A stretch of DNA of 64,000 bases from Armatimonadota bacterium (GCA_031432545.1 JAVKGX010000007.1:21885-85884), one strand, 5' to 3'; positions 26,075 to 34,905 are shown, counted from the first letter of the stretch. Translations and numbers: made by a program. Notes: generated by a model from the sequence alone, not told the origin.

Positions 26075-27240
26075 ACCGCCCACCCGGTGGCGCGCCGATG
26101 CCGGCGCCGCCCGCCATGCCGGGGCCGATGCGCCTTCTGCACGTGGCCGACGTGCACCTCGGAGCTCCGCTCAGGGTACTGGGCGACCGCGGTGCCGAGC
26201 AGCGGGAGCAGATCCGGCGCACCTTCGCACGCTGTGTCGACCTGGCGCTCGAGCAGGGATGCCAGGTCGTGCTGATCGCTGGGGACCTGTTCGATTGCCC
26301 GCACCCGCCGCGTGCCCTCGTGGAGTTTGCCGGGGAGCAGCTCCGGAGGCTGCTGGCCGCGGGTATCCGGGTCTTCGCGACCTGGGGGAACCACGACGGG
26401 GGAACCGACAGTGTCTGGGTCCATCCGCAGTTTCGCGAGCGCATCGCCGGCGTGACGGTGTTTGGCGAGGAGCTACAGACGGTGGTCCTGGAGGATCTGG
26501 ACCTCAGCGTCACCGGCTGCTCGCCGCGGCCGGGGGCCGGGCGCAGTCCGCTCGCCGACTGGGAACCCCGACGGGTGACGACGTTCGCGGTCGGGATGGC
26601 CCACGGGAGTGCGTACCGAGGCGGCCAGTCCGAGCGGCCCGACGCGATCCGACCGGAACAGATCCGTTTGCTCGGACTGGACTACCTGGCCCTGGGGGAC
26701 TGGCACTCGGCACAGGAGGTGCACCCGCCCCCGCAGGCGGCGTGGTACGCGGGCGCCCCAGAACTCCTGAACATCGACCAGCCGGGCAGCGGCCACGTGC
26801 TGCTGGTGACCCTCCATCGGCCCGGTGCGGCAACCGTGGAGCCGGTCCGGGTCGGGCGGCGCATCCTGCGCCGGGAGTCCGCCGATGCTGCCGATGTGAA
26901 CGAGGAGGCGTTGCGGACCCTGCTCGAAGAGTGGGCGGATCCAGACACGGTGCTGGACCTGCGGATCCGGGGTCTGCGTCCGGTGGACCACACCCTTCCG
27001 GTGGATGCCCTGGAACGGGAGTTCGCGGACCGGTTCTTCCGGCTGCGCATCGCCGACGTCTCGCATCCGCGGCTGGACCCCGAAGAGCTCGACCGCTTCG
27101 AGGCGACGACCGTGCTGGGGGAGTTCGTCCGCCGCATGGGCCAGCAGATCGAGCAGGCACCCCCCGAGCGGCGTGCGCTGTTGGAAGAGGCACTTCAGAT
27201 CGGTGTGGCGGCCCTACAGGGCAAGGAGGTGGGGCCGTGA
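26071..27240 (+). CDS. SbcD/YhaO-like metallophosphoesterase (DNA repair exonuclease)
   Basis: 389-residue calcineurin-fold nuclease. The dinuclear-metal motifs are visible: LLHVADVHLGAP (about 22), VVLIAGDLFDCPHPP (about 69), ATWGNHDGG (about 105), GMAHGSAYRG (about 176) and GDWHSAQEV (about 213). Most like YhaO, the partner of YhaN, with Mre11/SbcD the better known relatives. GTG 26071 overlaps the HAD stop; the first 20 residues are Pro/Ala-rich, and internal ATGs at 26098 or 26128 are alternative starts. The stop overlaps the ATPase start by GTGA, so the two subunits are probably made together. Confidence 0.9.
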   Translation: MNRPPGGAPMPAPPAMPGPMRLLHVADVHLGAPLRVLGDRGAEQREQIRRTFARCVDLALEQGCQVVLIAGDLFDCPHPPRALVEFAGEQLRRLLAAGIRVFATWGNHDGGTDSVWVHPQFRERIAGVTVFGEELQTVVLEDLDLSVTGCSPRPGAGRSPLADWEPRRVTTFAVGMAHGSAYRGGQSERPDAIRPEQIRLLGLDYLALGDWHSAQEVHPPPQAAWYAGAPELLNIDQPGSGHVLLVTLHRPGAATVEPVRVGRRILRRESADAADVNEEALRTLLEEWADPDTVLDLRIRGLRPVDHTLPVDALEREFADRFFRLRIADVSHPRLDPEELDRFEATTVLGEFVRRMGQQIEQAPPERRALLEEALQIGVAALQGKEVGP

Positions 27241-29411
27241 TCCTGCGGGCCCTGCGTCTGAGGAACTTCCGGCGCCACGGCGACGCGGACTACGAGTTCA
27301 CCCGCGGGCTGAACGTCGTCGTCGGCCCCAACGAGGCCGGCAAGTCCGCGATCCGCGACGCGATCCGCGTGGCCTTGTTCGAGAACGCCGAGACCCGGTC
27401 GGAATCTCTGCGCGACAGTCTCCGCAGTTGGGGGCAGACGGACGAGGCGGTCGTAGAACTCGACTTCGAAGTGCCAGAAGGGGCGTTCCGGGTCATAAAG
27501 GACTTCGGCGGCAGGCGTGTGGCCCTAATGGGCGACCGGGGGAGGTGGGAGAAGAACAAGGTGGTCCAAGAGGCGATCGGACGGGCCCTCGGGCTGGAGC
27601 GCAAGGACGTGTTCGAAGCCACGGCACACGTCGGGCAGGCCGACCTGGCGCGGCTGGAGCAGGAGGGAGGGGACATCGCCTCGCAGCTGAGCCGGATCAT
27701 CAGCGGCGCCGACGAGGACGCCGCCAGGGCGATCCAGCGGCTCCGGGCGGTTCTCAACGAACTGGAGCGCGGCGAATCCCGTCAGGCGGCCAACCCCGGC
27801 AGGATCGCCAGAGTGCGCCGGCGGGTCCAAGAACTCACCGCCGAGCGCGAACGCATCGAGCGGGAACTGCGCGAGGCTCAGCGCGCCCGGGAGCAACGGG
27901 ACGCTGGGCACGCGCGCCTGCGGGAGATCGCCGACGCCCTGGCAGACCGCACGGCCCTGTTGGACCTCAACCGACGCATCCAACACAGTGTGGAGCAGGC
28001 GGACCGCATCCGGGCACGGATGCAGGAGATCCAGGCGAAGCTCGACCACGTGGGGGCGCTGCGGGAAGCCCTCGACCGGGCACGCGAGGGCTTGGTCTCG
28101 GTACCGCAGGTCGATCCCGCTGAACTCGGACGCCTTCGTTCCCTGCTCCGCGACGCCGAATCGCTCGAGCGGCAGGCGGCAAGCTTCGACATTCAGGAGA
28201 CGCCCGGACCTGTCCCCGCACCGCGACCGTGGCTGTGGTGGATCGCCGCGGCGGCGGTCGCCGGAGCGCTGTTGACCGCGCAGACCTGGAAGTGGTTGGC
28301 AATCGCGCTGGGCGGTGTGGGCCTCGGCGCGGGGTGGTTCGCCTGGCATGCCCACCGTGCGCGCGACCGGGCAGTCCGCGCACGAGAGGCTTTCGAGCGG
28401 ATTCGTGAGGATCGCGCCCTGCGTGCCGAGCGGCTGCGCGCCGAGGCCGCGCGCGCCCGCGCCCAGGTGCGGGACGTGATGCGCTCGCTGGGCGTGGACA
28501 GCCTGGAGCGGCTCGAGGAAGCCGCAGCGCAACGCGCGGAACGGGAGCGCGAAGTGAGGTCGCTGTCCGAAAGGATCGCCGACGCGCTGCGCGGCCAAGA
28601 CGAAGATGGCCTGCGGGAAGAACGACAGCGCCTTGCCGCCGACCTCGCTGCCCACCAAGCCTTCCTGGACAGCGACGAGGCCCGACACAAGGGATTGGGC
28701 GCCCTGGAGGTACAGAAGATCCAGCGCGAGCAGGAGGCGCTTTTGACCGAGCAGCGCGACGTGCAGCGCACCGTGGACATGCTCGAAGGCCAGCTGACCA
28801 GGGCACCGGACGAGGAGGACCTGCTGCGGGTCGACGAGGCGCTGGCGGTCGCCCACGACACTCTGAGCCGGTTGGAGCGGCGGCGGGAAGCGCTGCGCGT
28901 GGCCCTGGAGGTCCTCGAACAGGCCAAGGCCGCGGTCGAGGTCCCTGCGCGCCGCGCTGTGGAGCAGCGGGCCGGCGCGTTCCTGGAGTCCCTGACCGGG
29001 GGGCGGTACGGGAGGTTGCGGGTTCCCGAGGGATCCATGCAGATCGAGGTCTGGTCACCCGACGCCGGCCGTTGGGTGCGCCCCGCCGAACCCGACCTGA
29101 GCCGCGGCACCGCGGACCTGGTGTACCTGGCCGCGCGCGTCGCGCTCGTCGACGTGCTGGCGGGCGGAGCGCGGCCACCCTTGCTGTTCGACGATCCGTT
29201 CGTCACCTTCGACCCCGAGCGCCAGACCCGCGCCATCGCCTGGTTGCGGGAGTTGAGCCGCGACCGCCAGATCCTCTTGTTCACCTGCAACGACGCGTAC
29301 GCCGCACACGCCGATCACGTCATCCGCCTGGGCGGTCGGCCGACGCCATCGCCCGCGTCCGACCCAGCCCAGCCGCGTGGAGAGTTCCCCGTCCAGTCGC
29401 GGCTGTTCTGA
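27237..29411 (+). CDS. YhaN/SbcC-like AAA ATPase with a mid-protein membrane hairpin
   Basis: 724-residue SMC-like ATPase. Walker A GPNEAGKSAIRDAI (about 31) opens the protein and Walker B LLFDDPFVTFDPE with signature-like SRGTADLVYLAARVALVD closes it; between lie Arg/Glu-rich coiled coils. At about residues 330-371 two hydrophobic segments (WLWWIAAAAVAGALL; WLAIALGGVGLGAGWFAW) form a predicted membrane hairpin, as known for Bacillus YhaN but not for classical SbcC. GTG 27237 has AGGAGGT about eight bases upstream. It probably forms an end-processing complex with the upstream nuclease, perhaps at the membrane. fumC follows on its own promoter. Confidence 0.88.
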   Translation: MILRALRLRNFRRHGDADYEFTRGLNVVVGPNEAGKSAIRDAIRVALFENAETRSESLRDSLRSWGQTDEAVVELDFEVPEGAFRVIKDFGGRRVALMGDRGRWEKNKVVQEAIGRALGLERKDVFEATAHVGQADLARLEQEGGDIASQLSRIISGADEDAARAIQRLRAVLNELERGESRQAANPGRIARVRRRVQELTAERERIERELREAQRAREQRDAGHARLREIADALADRTALLDLNRRIQHSVEQADRIRARMQEIQAKLDHVGALREALDRAREGLVSVPQVDPAELGRLRSLLRDAESLERQAASFDIQETPGPVPAPRPWLWWIAAAAVAGALLTAQTWKWLAIALGGVGLGAGWFAWHAHRARDRAVRAREAFERIREDRALRAERLRAEAARARAQVRDVMRSLGVDSLERLEEAAAQRAEREREVRSLSERIADALRGQDEDGLREERQRLAADLAAHQAFLDSDEARHKGLGALEVQKIQREQEALLTEQRDVQRTVDMLEGQLTRAPDEEDLLRVDEALAVAHDTLSRLERRREALRVALEVLEQAKAAVEVPARRAVEQRAGAFLESLTGGRYGRLRVPEGSMQIEVWSPDAGRWVRPAEPDLSRGTADLVYLAARVALVDVLAGGARPPLLFDDPFVTFDPERQTRAIAWLRELSRDRQILLFTCNDAYAAHADHVIRLGGRPTPSPASDPAQPRGEFPVQSRLF

Positions 29412-29446
29412 CCGGAGTGCCGGCATCGGCGGTCTGCTGGCCGGTG

Positions 29447-29456
29447 TTGTTACACT
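29447..29456 (+). promoter_or_regulatory. Putative -10 region of fumC
   Basis: TTGTTACACT, identical to the ten bases ahead of the RodZ-like gene, gives a TACACT -10 at 29451-29456. The fumC start is 36 bases downstream with GGGAGG ahead of it. No convincing -35. Confidence 0.5.
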
Positions 29457-29491
29457 GGTCACGAGGGCTGCACGCAAACCGGGAGGCTGTT

Positions 29492-30919
29492 ATGAGTGAC
29501 GGAGTCGGCACGGAGACCAAGTATCGGACCGAGCGTGACTCTCTAGGGGAGATGGAAGTACCGGCGGATGCGCTGTACGGCGCCAGCACGCAGCGCGCGG
29601 TCCTGAACTTCCCAATCAGTGGCATCCGATTTCCGCGCGTGTTCTTGCGGGCGCTCGGCCTGATCAAGCGGTACGCGGCCGAGGTCAACGCGGAACTCGG
29701 TCTGCTGGACCGCACGGTGGCCGACGCGATCGTCCAGGCCGCGCAGGAAGTCGCCGACGGTGCGTGGGACGACCACTTCCCGCTCGACATCTACCAGACC
29801 GGGTCGGGCACATCGACCAACACGAACGCCAACGAGGTGATCGCCAACCGCGCCATCGAGATTCTCGGTGGCGAGCGAGGCAGCAAGAGAGTGCACCCCA
29901 ACGACCACGTCAACCTGGGGCAGTCCAGCAACGACGTCATCCCGACCGCGATCCACCTCAGCGCTCTGCTGTCGATCCGCGAACAGTTGCGGCCGGCGCT
30001 GCAACGGCTGGCCGAAGCCCTGCGCGGGAAGGCCGAAGAGTTCATGCCCATCGTCAAGACCGGGCGCACGCACCTCATGGACGCCACACCGATCCGGCTC
30101 GGTCAGGAGTTTGCCGGATATGCCGGCCACGTGGAGTCGGCGCTCCGCCACCTCGAACACGCCGAGCAGGCCCTCTGCGAGGTTCCATTGGGGGGAACCG
30201 CCGTGGGGACCGGCACGAACCGTCACCCGGAGTTCGCCGAGCGAGTGTGCGCCAGACTCCAGGTCGCCACCGGCATCCCCGTACGGGAGGCGTCCAACCA
30301 CTTCCAGGCTCAGGCCTGTTTGGACGCGGTCGTGCTGACCAGCGGCGTGCTGCGGACGTATGCGACCGCTCTGATGAAGGTCGCCAACGACATCCGCTGG
30401 ATGGGGTCGGGGCCGCACGCAGGTCTGGCCGAGCTTGAACTGCCCGCCGTCCAGCCTGGATCGTCAATCATGCCGGGCAAAGTGAATCCGGTGATCGCGG
30501 AGTCGGTGATCCAGGTGTGCGCCCAGGTGCAGGGCAACGATCTCGTCGTCGCATTGGGCAACCAGTGGGGGAACTTCGAGCTGAACACGATGATGCCGGT
30601 GATGGCGCACAACCTGCTGCAGTCGATCTCACTGCTCGCGGCCGCCTCCGCAAACTTCGCGCGGCAGTGCGTCGAAGGGCTGCGGGCGACGCCGCGCGGG
30701 CCCGAGACCGTGGAGCGCGGATTGATGCTCGCCACGGCTCTGGCGCCGGTGATCGGCTACGACGCGGCGGCGGAGATCGCCAAGGAGGCGGCGCGTACCG
30801 GCCGTACCATCCGCGACATCGCGCGCGAACGGACGCAGCTGTCCGACGAAGACCTGGCGCGTATCCTGGATCCCTCGCGGATGACCGAACCGGGATTCAC
30901 GACAGGCGGCGGAGGTTGA
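29492..30919 (+). CDS. fumC: Class II fumarate hydratase
   Basis: Interconverts fumarate and malate in the TCA cycle; iron-independent homotetramer. 475 residues with the superfamily signature GSSIMPGKVNPVIAES at about 323 and the family motifs TGSGTSTNTNANEV, NLGQSSNDVIPTA and TGRTHLMDATPIRLGQE with the expected His and Ser. ATG 29492 follows GGGAGG by seven bases. The frame stays open far upstream, but that part is shadow of the YhaN-like gene. It is convergent with the DUF420 gene, only 29 bases apart. Confidence 0.97.
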   Translation: MSDGVGTETKYRTERDSLGEMEVPADALYGASTQRAVLNFPISGIRFPRVFLRALGLIKRYAAEVNAELGLLDRTVADAIVQAAQEVADGAWDDHFPLDIYQTGSGTSTNTNANEVIANRAIEILGGERGSKRVHPNDHVNLGQSSNDVIPTAIHLSALLSIREQLRPALQRLAEALRGKAEEFMPIVKTGRTHLMDATPIRLGQEFAGYAGHVESALRHLEHAEQALCEVPLGGTAVGTGTNRHPEFAERVCARLQVATGIPVREASNHFQAQACLDAVVLTSGVLRTYATALMKVANDIRWMGSGPHAGLAELELPAVQPGSSIMPGKVNPVIAESVIQVCAQVQGNDLVVALGNQWGNFELNTMMPVMAHNLLQSISLLAAASANFARQCVEGLRATPRGPETVERGLMLATALAPVIGYDAAAEIAKEAARTGRTIRDIARERTQLSDEDLARILDPSRMTEPGFTTGGGG

Positions 30920-30948
30920 GCCCCACACGGGCGCGCCAACAGACTCGC

Positions 30949-31383
30949 TCACCTTCCGTAGCCCTGCGGCAGGCAGTACAGCATGGCATACACCGCCCAC
31001 CCGCTGGCGGCGACGTACAGCCAGACCGGCAGCGTCTTGCGAGCGATGCGCCTGTGGCTTGCGTACTGTCCTGCCAGGGCACGCCGCAACGTGACGAGGA
31101 CCATCGGCGCCAGCGCGGTCGCCAGGATCACGTGCGTGACCAGCGTCGCCAGGTAGACGCCGCGGAGCCATCCTTCCCCTGCAAAGGGCTTCGAACCCAG
31201 CAGCGCCCACCGGATGGCGTATACGACGAGGAACAGCGCGGCGAACACCGCAGCCGTGATCATCGCACGCCTGTGCGCCGTGACGCGGCGACGCCGGATG
31301 AAGGCGTATCCTGTGAGGACCGCTACGCCGCTGATGGCGATGAGTGCAGTGTTCAGCGCCGGCAGCCACTGTTCGAGTCGCAT
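30949..31383 (-). CDS. DUF420 family membrane protein (CtaM-like)
   Basis: 144 residues with four predicted helices: LPALNTALIAISGVAVLTGYAF, MITAAVFAALFLVVYAIRW, VYLATLVTHVILATALAPMVL and TLPVWLYVAASGWAVYAML. Conserved His residues in TAHRRAM, LVTHVIL and YASHRRIARKT match DUF420; in Bacillus-type bacteria the member CtaM helps mature heme-copper oxidases. Start ATG 31383 is preceded (on the - strand) by a GGGGGA ribosome-binding site. No oxidase genes are in the window, so the role is inferred from the family alone. Confidence 0.82.
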   Translation of the reverse strand: MRLEQWLPALNTALIAISGVAVLTGYAFIRRRRVTAHRRAMITAAVFAALFLVVYAIRWALLGSKPFAGEGWLRGVYLATLVTHVILATALAPMVLVTLRRALAGQYASHRRIARKTLPVWLYVAASGWAVYAMLYCLPQGYGR

Positions 31384-31461
31384 CAAATCCCCCGCGCGGT
31401 GAGTCCCACGACGATTGTAGCCCTCCAAAGCCCGCACCGCAGGTCCCGTGCTGCCCTGCGA

Positions 31462-31470
31462 TGGTATAAT
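31462..31470 (+). promoter_or_regulatory. Extended -10 promoter ahead of the glycosyltransferase cluster
   Basis: TGGTATAAT at 31462-31470 combines an extended TGn with a perfect TATAAT. The -35 region is poor. The gap 31384-31572 is divergent between DUF420 and the first glycosyltransferase and holds no other gene I can support. Confidence 0.6.
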
Positions 31471-31572
31471 GAAATCGATCCCATAGTCGAAATCCGACTC
31501 CCAGGCGGTTCGTCCGCGCCGGAACGCATCCGGCGCGGGGAGCTGTGCATTCTTCGCGGGAGGCTGTTCGCC

Positions 31573-32754
31573 GTGGAACGCTCGGTTGGCCACACGGACA
31601 CGCTGGCGGTCGCGATCGTCTCGACGTATCCGCCCCGCGCCTGCGGGATCGCGACGTTCAGCCGCGATCTGGCCGCGGCGCTGCGGGCAGCGGGCGTGCG
31701 AACGCGGGTCGTGGGGATGAACGAGGAGGCCGCAGGCTACACGTACGAGCCCGAGGTGGCCTGGCAGATCCACGACAACGCACCCGAGGAGTACCGGGCG
31801 GTGGCCGACGCACTGAACCACAGCGACGTCGACGTCGTCAACCTCCAGCACGAGTTCGGGATCTTCGGGGGCGAGTGGGGCGAATACGTACTGGAACTCG
31901 TGGAACGCCTAGACCGGCCGCTCGTGACGACGCTGCACACCGTGCTGCCGAATCCACCGGCCCGGGCCCGCCGTATCGTCCGGGCGCTGTCGCGGCGTTC
32001 GTCGTGCGTGGTGGTCATGAGCCCCTCGGCCCTGTCCCTGATGGAGGAGCGGTACGGGGTGGCGCGCAACAGGCTCAGGGTGATCTGGCACGGGGTGCCC
32101 GAGATCGAGTGGGTCCCGCGCGAGCGGGCAAAGGAGCGTCTGGGGCTCGGCGGACGACAGGTGCTCTCCACCTTCGGACTCGTGAACGCGGGGAAGGGGA
32201 TCGAGGACGTGCTCGATGCGCTCCCCTCTGTCGCGACCGCCTTCCCCGACGTCCTGTACCTGATTCTCGGGGAGACCCATCCCAACGTGCGGCGGCGCGA
32301 GGGGGAGAGCTACCGCAACATGCTCCTGGACAGGGTCCGGACACTGGGGTTAGGGGGCCACGTGCGGTTCGAGAACCGCTACATGGCGGACTCGGAGCTG
32401 ATCGCATATCTGCAGGTGACCGACATCTACCTAACCCCGTACCACAACCCGGACCAGATTGTGAGCGGTACCCTCTCCTGGGCGTTGGCTGCGGGGTGCG
32501 CGATCGTCTCCACACCGTACCGATATGCGCAGGACGTGCTGGCGGACGATCGCGGCGTGCTGGTCCCGTTCCGGTCGCCTTCGGCGATCGCCTCGGCGGT
32601 GCGCAACCTGCTGGCGTCTGCGGAACGACGCCAGAGCATGGGGCAGCGGGCATACCGATTCGCCCGGCAGATGCTGTGGCCGTCGGTCGGCTCCCGGTAT
32701 GCAGCACTGTTCGAAGAGGTCGCCGGCCGACGGGCGGTCGAGATGGCCGGCTGA
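31573..32754 (+). CDS. Glycosyltransferase family 4 (WbnK-like)
   Basis: 393-residue cytoplasmic GT-B glycosyltransferase. N-terminal features VAIVSTYPPRACGIATFSRDL and VVNLQHEFGIFGGEWGEYV, then TTLHTVLPNPP, are typical of the GT4 subgroup with a CGIATF motif. The C-terminal half has LSTFGLVNAGKGIEDVLDAL, and the donor-binding region YHNPDQIVSGTLSWALAAGCAIVSTPY replaces the usual E-x7-E pattern with Q/S-rich residues. GTG 31573 follows GGGAGG by nine bases. It leads a cluster with a helical protein, a second GT4 and a GH130 enzyme, so it probably builds or extends an oligosaccharide. Donor and acceptor are unknown. Confidence 0.87.
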   Translation: MERSVGHTDTLAVAIVSTYPPRACGIATFSRDLAAALRAAGVRTRVVGMNEEAAGYTYEPEVAWQIHDNAPEEYRAVADALNHSDVDVVNLQHEFGIFGGEWGEYVLELVERLDRPLVTTLHTVLPNPPARARRIVRALSRRSSCVVVMSPSALSLMEERYGVARNRLRVIWHGVPEIEWVPRERAKERLGLGGRQVLSTFGLVNAGKGIEDVLDALPSVATAFPDVLYLILGETHPNVRRREGESYRNMLLDRVRTLGLGGHVRFENRYMADSELIAYLQVTDIYLTPYHNPDQIVSGTLSWALAAGCAIVSTPYRYAQDVLADDRGVLVPFRSPSAIASAVRNLLASAERRQSMGQRAYRFARQMLWPSVGSRYAALFEEVAGRRAVEMAG

Positions 32755-32760
32755 TCCGTC

Positions 32761-33762
32761 ATGCGCACAGGCTCTGCGGTCCGCCCGGTGGTGTCCATCC
32801 GCCTAGACCACCTGCGCCGTCTGACGGACGACTTCGGCGTCATCCAGTTCGCGCGGGGTCGCGACCCGGATCCCGCCAGCGGATATGCCGCCGACGACGT
32901 CGCGCGCGCTCTGGTCGTCGCGGCGCGTCTGGGACAGGAGGATCTCGCTCGAATCTACCTCGCCTTCCTCGGACGTGCCCTCCGCGCCGACGGCTGGTTC
33001 CACAACCTGTGGTCCCCATTTCGCCGTCCGCTGCCCGCGGCACGCTCCGAGGACTGCCAGGGAAGGTGTCTGTGGGCGCTGGGGGAGGTGGTGGGATCCT
33101 CGCTGCCGCACGAGCTGCGCGAGCAGGCGGGCCGCCTCGTCGCCGCGGCCGCACCTACCTCCGCACAACTGCACGGCGTTCGCGGGAGAGCCAACGCGTT
33201 GCTCGGCCTGGCGGTCGCGGGGCTTCCGGAGATCGTCAACAGCCTTGCGGACGCGCTGCACCGCCAGCTGGACCGGGCGCCCGATGCCTGGCCGTGGCCG
33301 GAACCCGTGCTGACGTACGAACTGGCGCGCGTGCCCCACGGGCTGATCAGGAGCGCCGACAGGGTTCCGGCCGGAGCTCTTGTGCTCGCCACCGCGCTGC
33401 GGACCCTGGACTTCTTGATCGATGTGATGATTGAAGACGGCGTGGTCTGGCCGGTGGGCAACCGGGGCTGGTATCCGCGCGGCGGGACCAAGGCACGATG
33501 GGACCAGCAACCTGTGGACCCCGGCGCGCTGGCGGAGGCGTGCGCGGAGGCGTACAGGGCGACCGGGCTGGAGCGGTACCGCGAGGTGGCGAGGCTGGCG
33601 GTGCAGTGGTTCGAAGGTCGGAATGCCTGCCGGGTCCCGCTCGTCGACGAGGACGGCGCCTGCCGGGACGGCCTGAGTCCGCACGGCGTCAGCGAGAATC
33701 GGGGCGCGGAGTCCTGCCTGGCCTATCTGCTCGCGGCACTCACCGCTGCATCCCTCGTCTAG
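32761..33762 (+). CDS. Unrecognised helical protein, possible (alpha/alpha) glycosidase-like
   Basis: 333 residues, 6 bases after the first glycosyltransferase. I recognise no catalytic motif with certainty. Successive amphipathic helices with Trp, Asp and Gly pairs (GYAADDVARALVVAARL; DGWFHNLWSPF; CQGRCLWALGEV; WPWPEPVLTYELARVPHGLI; DGVVWPVGNRGWYPRGG; GRNACRVPLVDEDGACRDGL; ENRGAESCLAYLLAAL) look like a six-hairpin (alpha/alpha) toroid as in several glycoside hydrolases and epimerases. There is no signal peptide, so it should be cytoplasmic. Neighbours imply a role in the same glycan pathway: trimming, epimerisation or binding are all possible. Confidence 0.7.
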   Translation: MRTGSAVRPVVSIRLDHLRRLTDDFGVIQFARGRDPDPASGYAADDVARALVVAARLGQEDLARIYLAFLGRALRADGWFHNLWSPFRRPLPAARSEDCQGRCLWALGEVVGSSLPHELREQAGRLVAAAAPTSAQLHGVRGRANALLGLAVAGLPEIVNSLADALHRQLDRAPDAWPWPEPVLTYELARVPHGLIRSADRVPAGALVLATALRTLDFLIDVMIEDGVVWPVGNRGWYPRGGTKARWDQQPVDPGALAEACAEAYRATGLERYREVARLAVQWFEGRNACRVPLVDEDGACRDGLSPHGVSENRGAESCLAYLLAALTAASLV

Positions 33763-33777
33763 AGAGCGGAGCGACCC

Positions 33778-34905
33778 GTGCGCGTGGCGATGCTTGCACC
33801 CATCGCGTGGCGGGTCCCCCCGCGCCACTACGGCGGCTGGGAACAGGCAGTCTCGGTCCTCACGGAAGGGTTGGTGGCCGCGGGCGTAGACGTCACGCTG
33901 TTCGCTTCCGGGGATTCGATCAGCTCCGCGCGCGTGCACAGCATCGTACCGCGGCCGCTGCAGGAGGATCCCGATCTCGGACGGTTGTCCCGGGCGTACG
34001 AGATCCTGCACGCGGTCTCGTGCCTGGAACATGCCGCCCGGTTCGACATCATCCACAACCACGCCGGATCCTTCGTGGTGTCCTACGCGCCCTTCGTGGC
34101 CGCGCCCCTGGTGACGACCCTGCACGGCTCAGGTGCGGAACCGGACAGCGCCGTCCTGTACCGGCACTTCCGTGCCCTGCCCTACATCGCCCTCAGCAGT
34201 GCCGAACGCCGCCTGATGGGGGAGCTGAACTGCGTCGCGACCATTCCCCACGGTGTCGACGTCGAGAAGTTTCCGTTCTCGGAGAGGGCAGGGGACTACC
34301 TCCTGTACGTCGGACGGGTCGCCAGGGTCAAGGGCGTGCACAACGCGATCGCCGTGGCGAAGGCGACCGGCGTTCCGCTGGTGATCGGAGGGATCGTACC
34401 GCCCGAAGAGCGCGACTACTTCGAGCTGGAGGTCGCCCCCCACATCGACGGACACACCGTCCGCTTCGTCGGCCCGGTGGACGCCGACCGGCGCAACCGC
34501 TACTGCCTGGGGGCGCTGGCGCTGCTACACCTTGTAGAGTACGAGGAGGCGTTCGGACTCACGATGATCGAAGCGATGGCCTGCGGACTCCCCGTGATCG
34601 GCACCGCGCGCGGATCCGTACCGGAGGTCGTGGCGCACGGACGGACCGGTTTCGTGGTGGGCGACCTGGCCGAGGCAACCGAAGCGGTCCGGCGGGCGGC
34701 TGGGATCTCTCGCGCTGCGTGCAGGGAGTGGGTGGCCCGGCGCTTCAGCGCGTCGAAGATGGTCCAGCGACACCTCCGCGCCTACCGCCGGATCGTCGAA
34801 CGGTGGCGCGCGGGGTCTAGCGGGCGCCGTCCTGCCGGGCAAGCAAGGTGGCGTCGCGTGCCCAGGCCAGCATCCGATCCCGAGGCACCGACGCCACGCC
34901 GATGA
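33778..34905 (+). CDS. Glycosyltransferase family 4 (AviGT4-like)
   Basis: 375-residue GT-B enzyme. It begins VRVAMLAPIAWRVPPRHYGGWE, the start pattern of the AviGT4-like GT4 subgroup, and has FDIIHNHAG, TTLHGSG, IPHGVDVEKFPF, LYVGRVARVKGVHNAI and the donor-site motif EYEEAFGLTMIEAMACGLPVIGTARGSVPEVV with both Glu residues. GTG 33778 has GGAGCG ahead. The last 29 codons are Arg/Pro-rich and overlap the 3' end of the convergent GH130 gene by 89 bases. It shares an apparent transcription unit with the two genes upstream. Confidence 0.88.
   Translation: MRVAMLAPIAWRVPPRHYGGWEQAVSVLTEGLVAAGVDVTLFASGDSISSARVHSIVPRPLQEDPDLGRLSRAYEILHAVSCLEHAARFDIIHNHAGSFVVSYAPFVAAPLVTTLHGSGAEPDSAVLYRHFRALPYIALSSAERRLMGELNCVATIPHGVDVEKFPFSERAGDYLLYVGRVARVKGVHNAIAVAKATGVPLVIGGIVPPEERDYFELEVAPHIDGHTVRFVGPVDADRRNRYCLGALALLHLVEYEEAFGLTMIEAMACGLPVIGTARGSVPEVVAHGRTGFVVGDLAEATEAVRRAAGISRAACREWVARRFSASKMVQRHLRAYRRIVERWRAGSSGRRPAGQARWRRVPRPASDPEAPTPRR

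Noticed and set aside
27988..29178. Several long antisense frames under the YhaN-like ATPase
   Set aside because: Low-complexity Arg/Ala/Pro products typical of shadow frames of coiled-coil genes in G+C-rich DNA.
22281..29411. Reading the helicase/HAD/SbcCD-like genes as an anti-phage defence island
   Set aside because: No nearby restriction, toxin or mobile genes, and the linkage with recX and a LexA-like box favours DNA repair; defence remains only a possibility.
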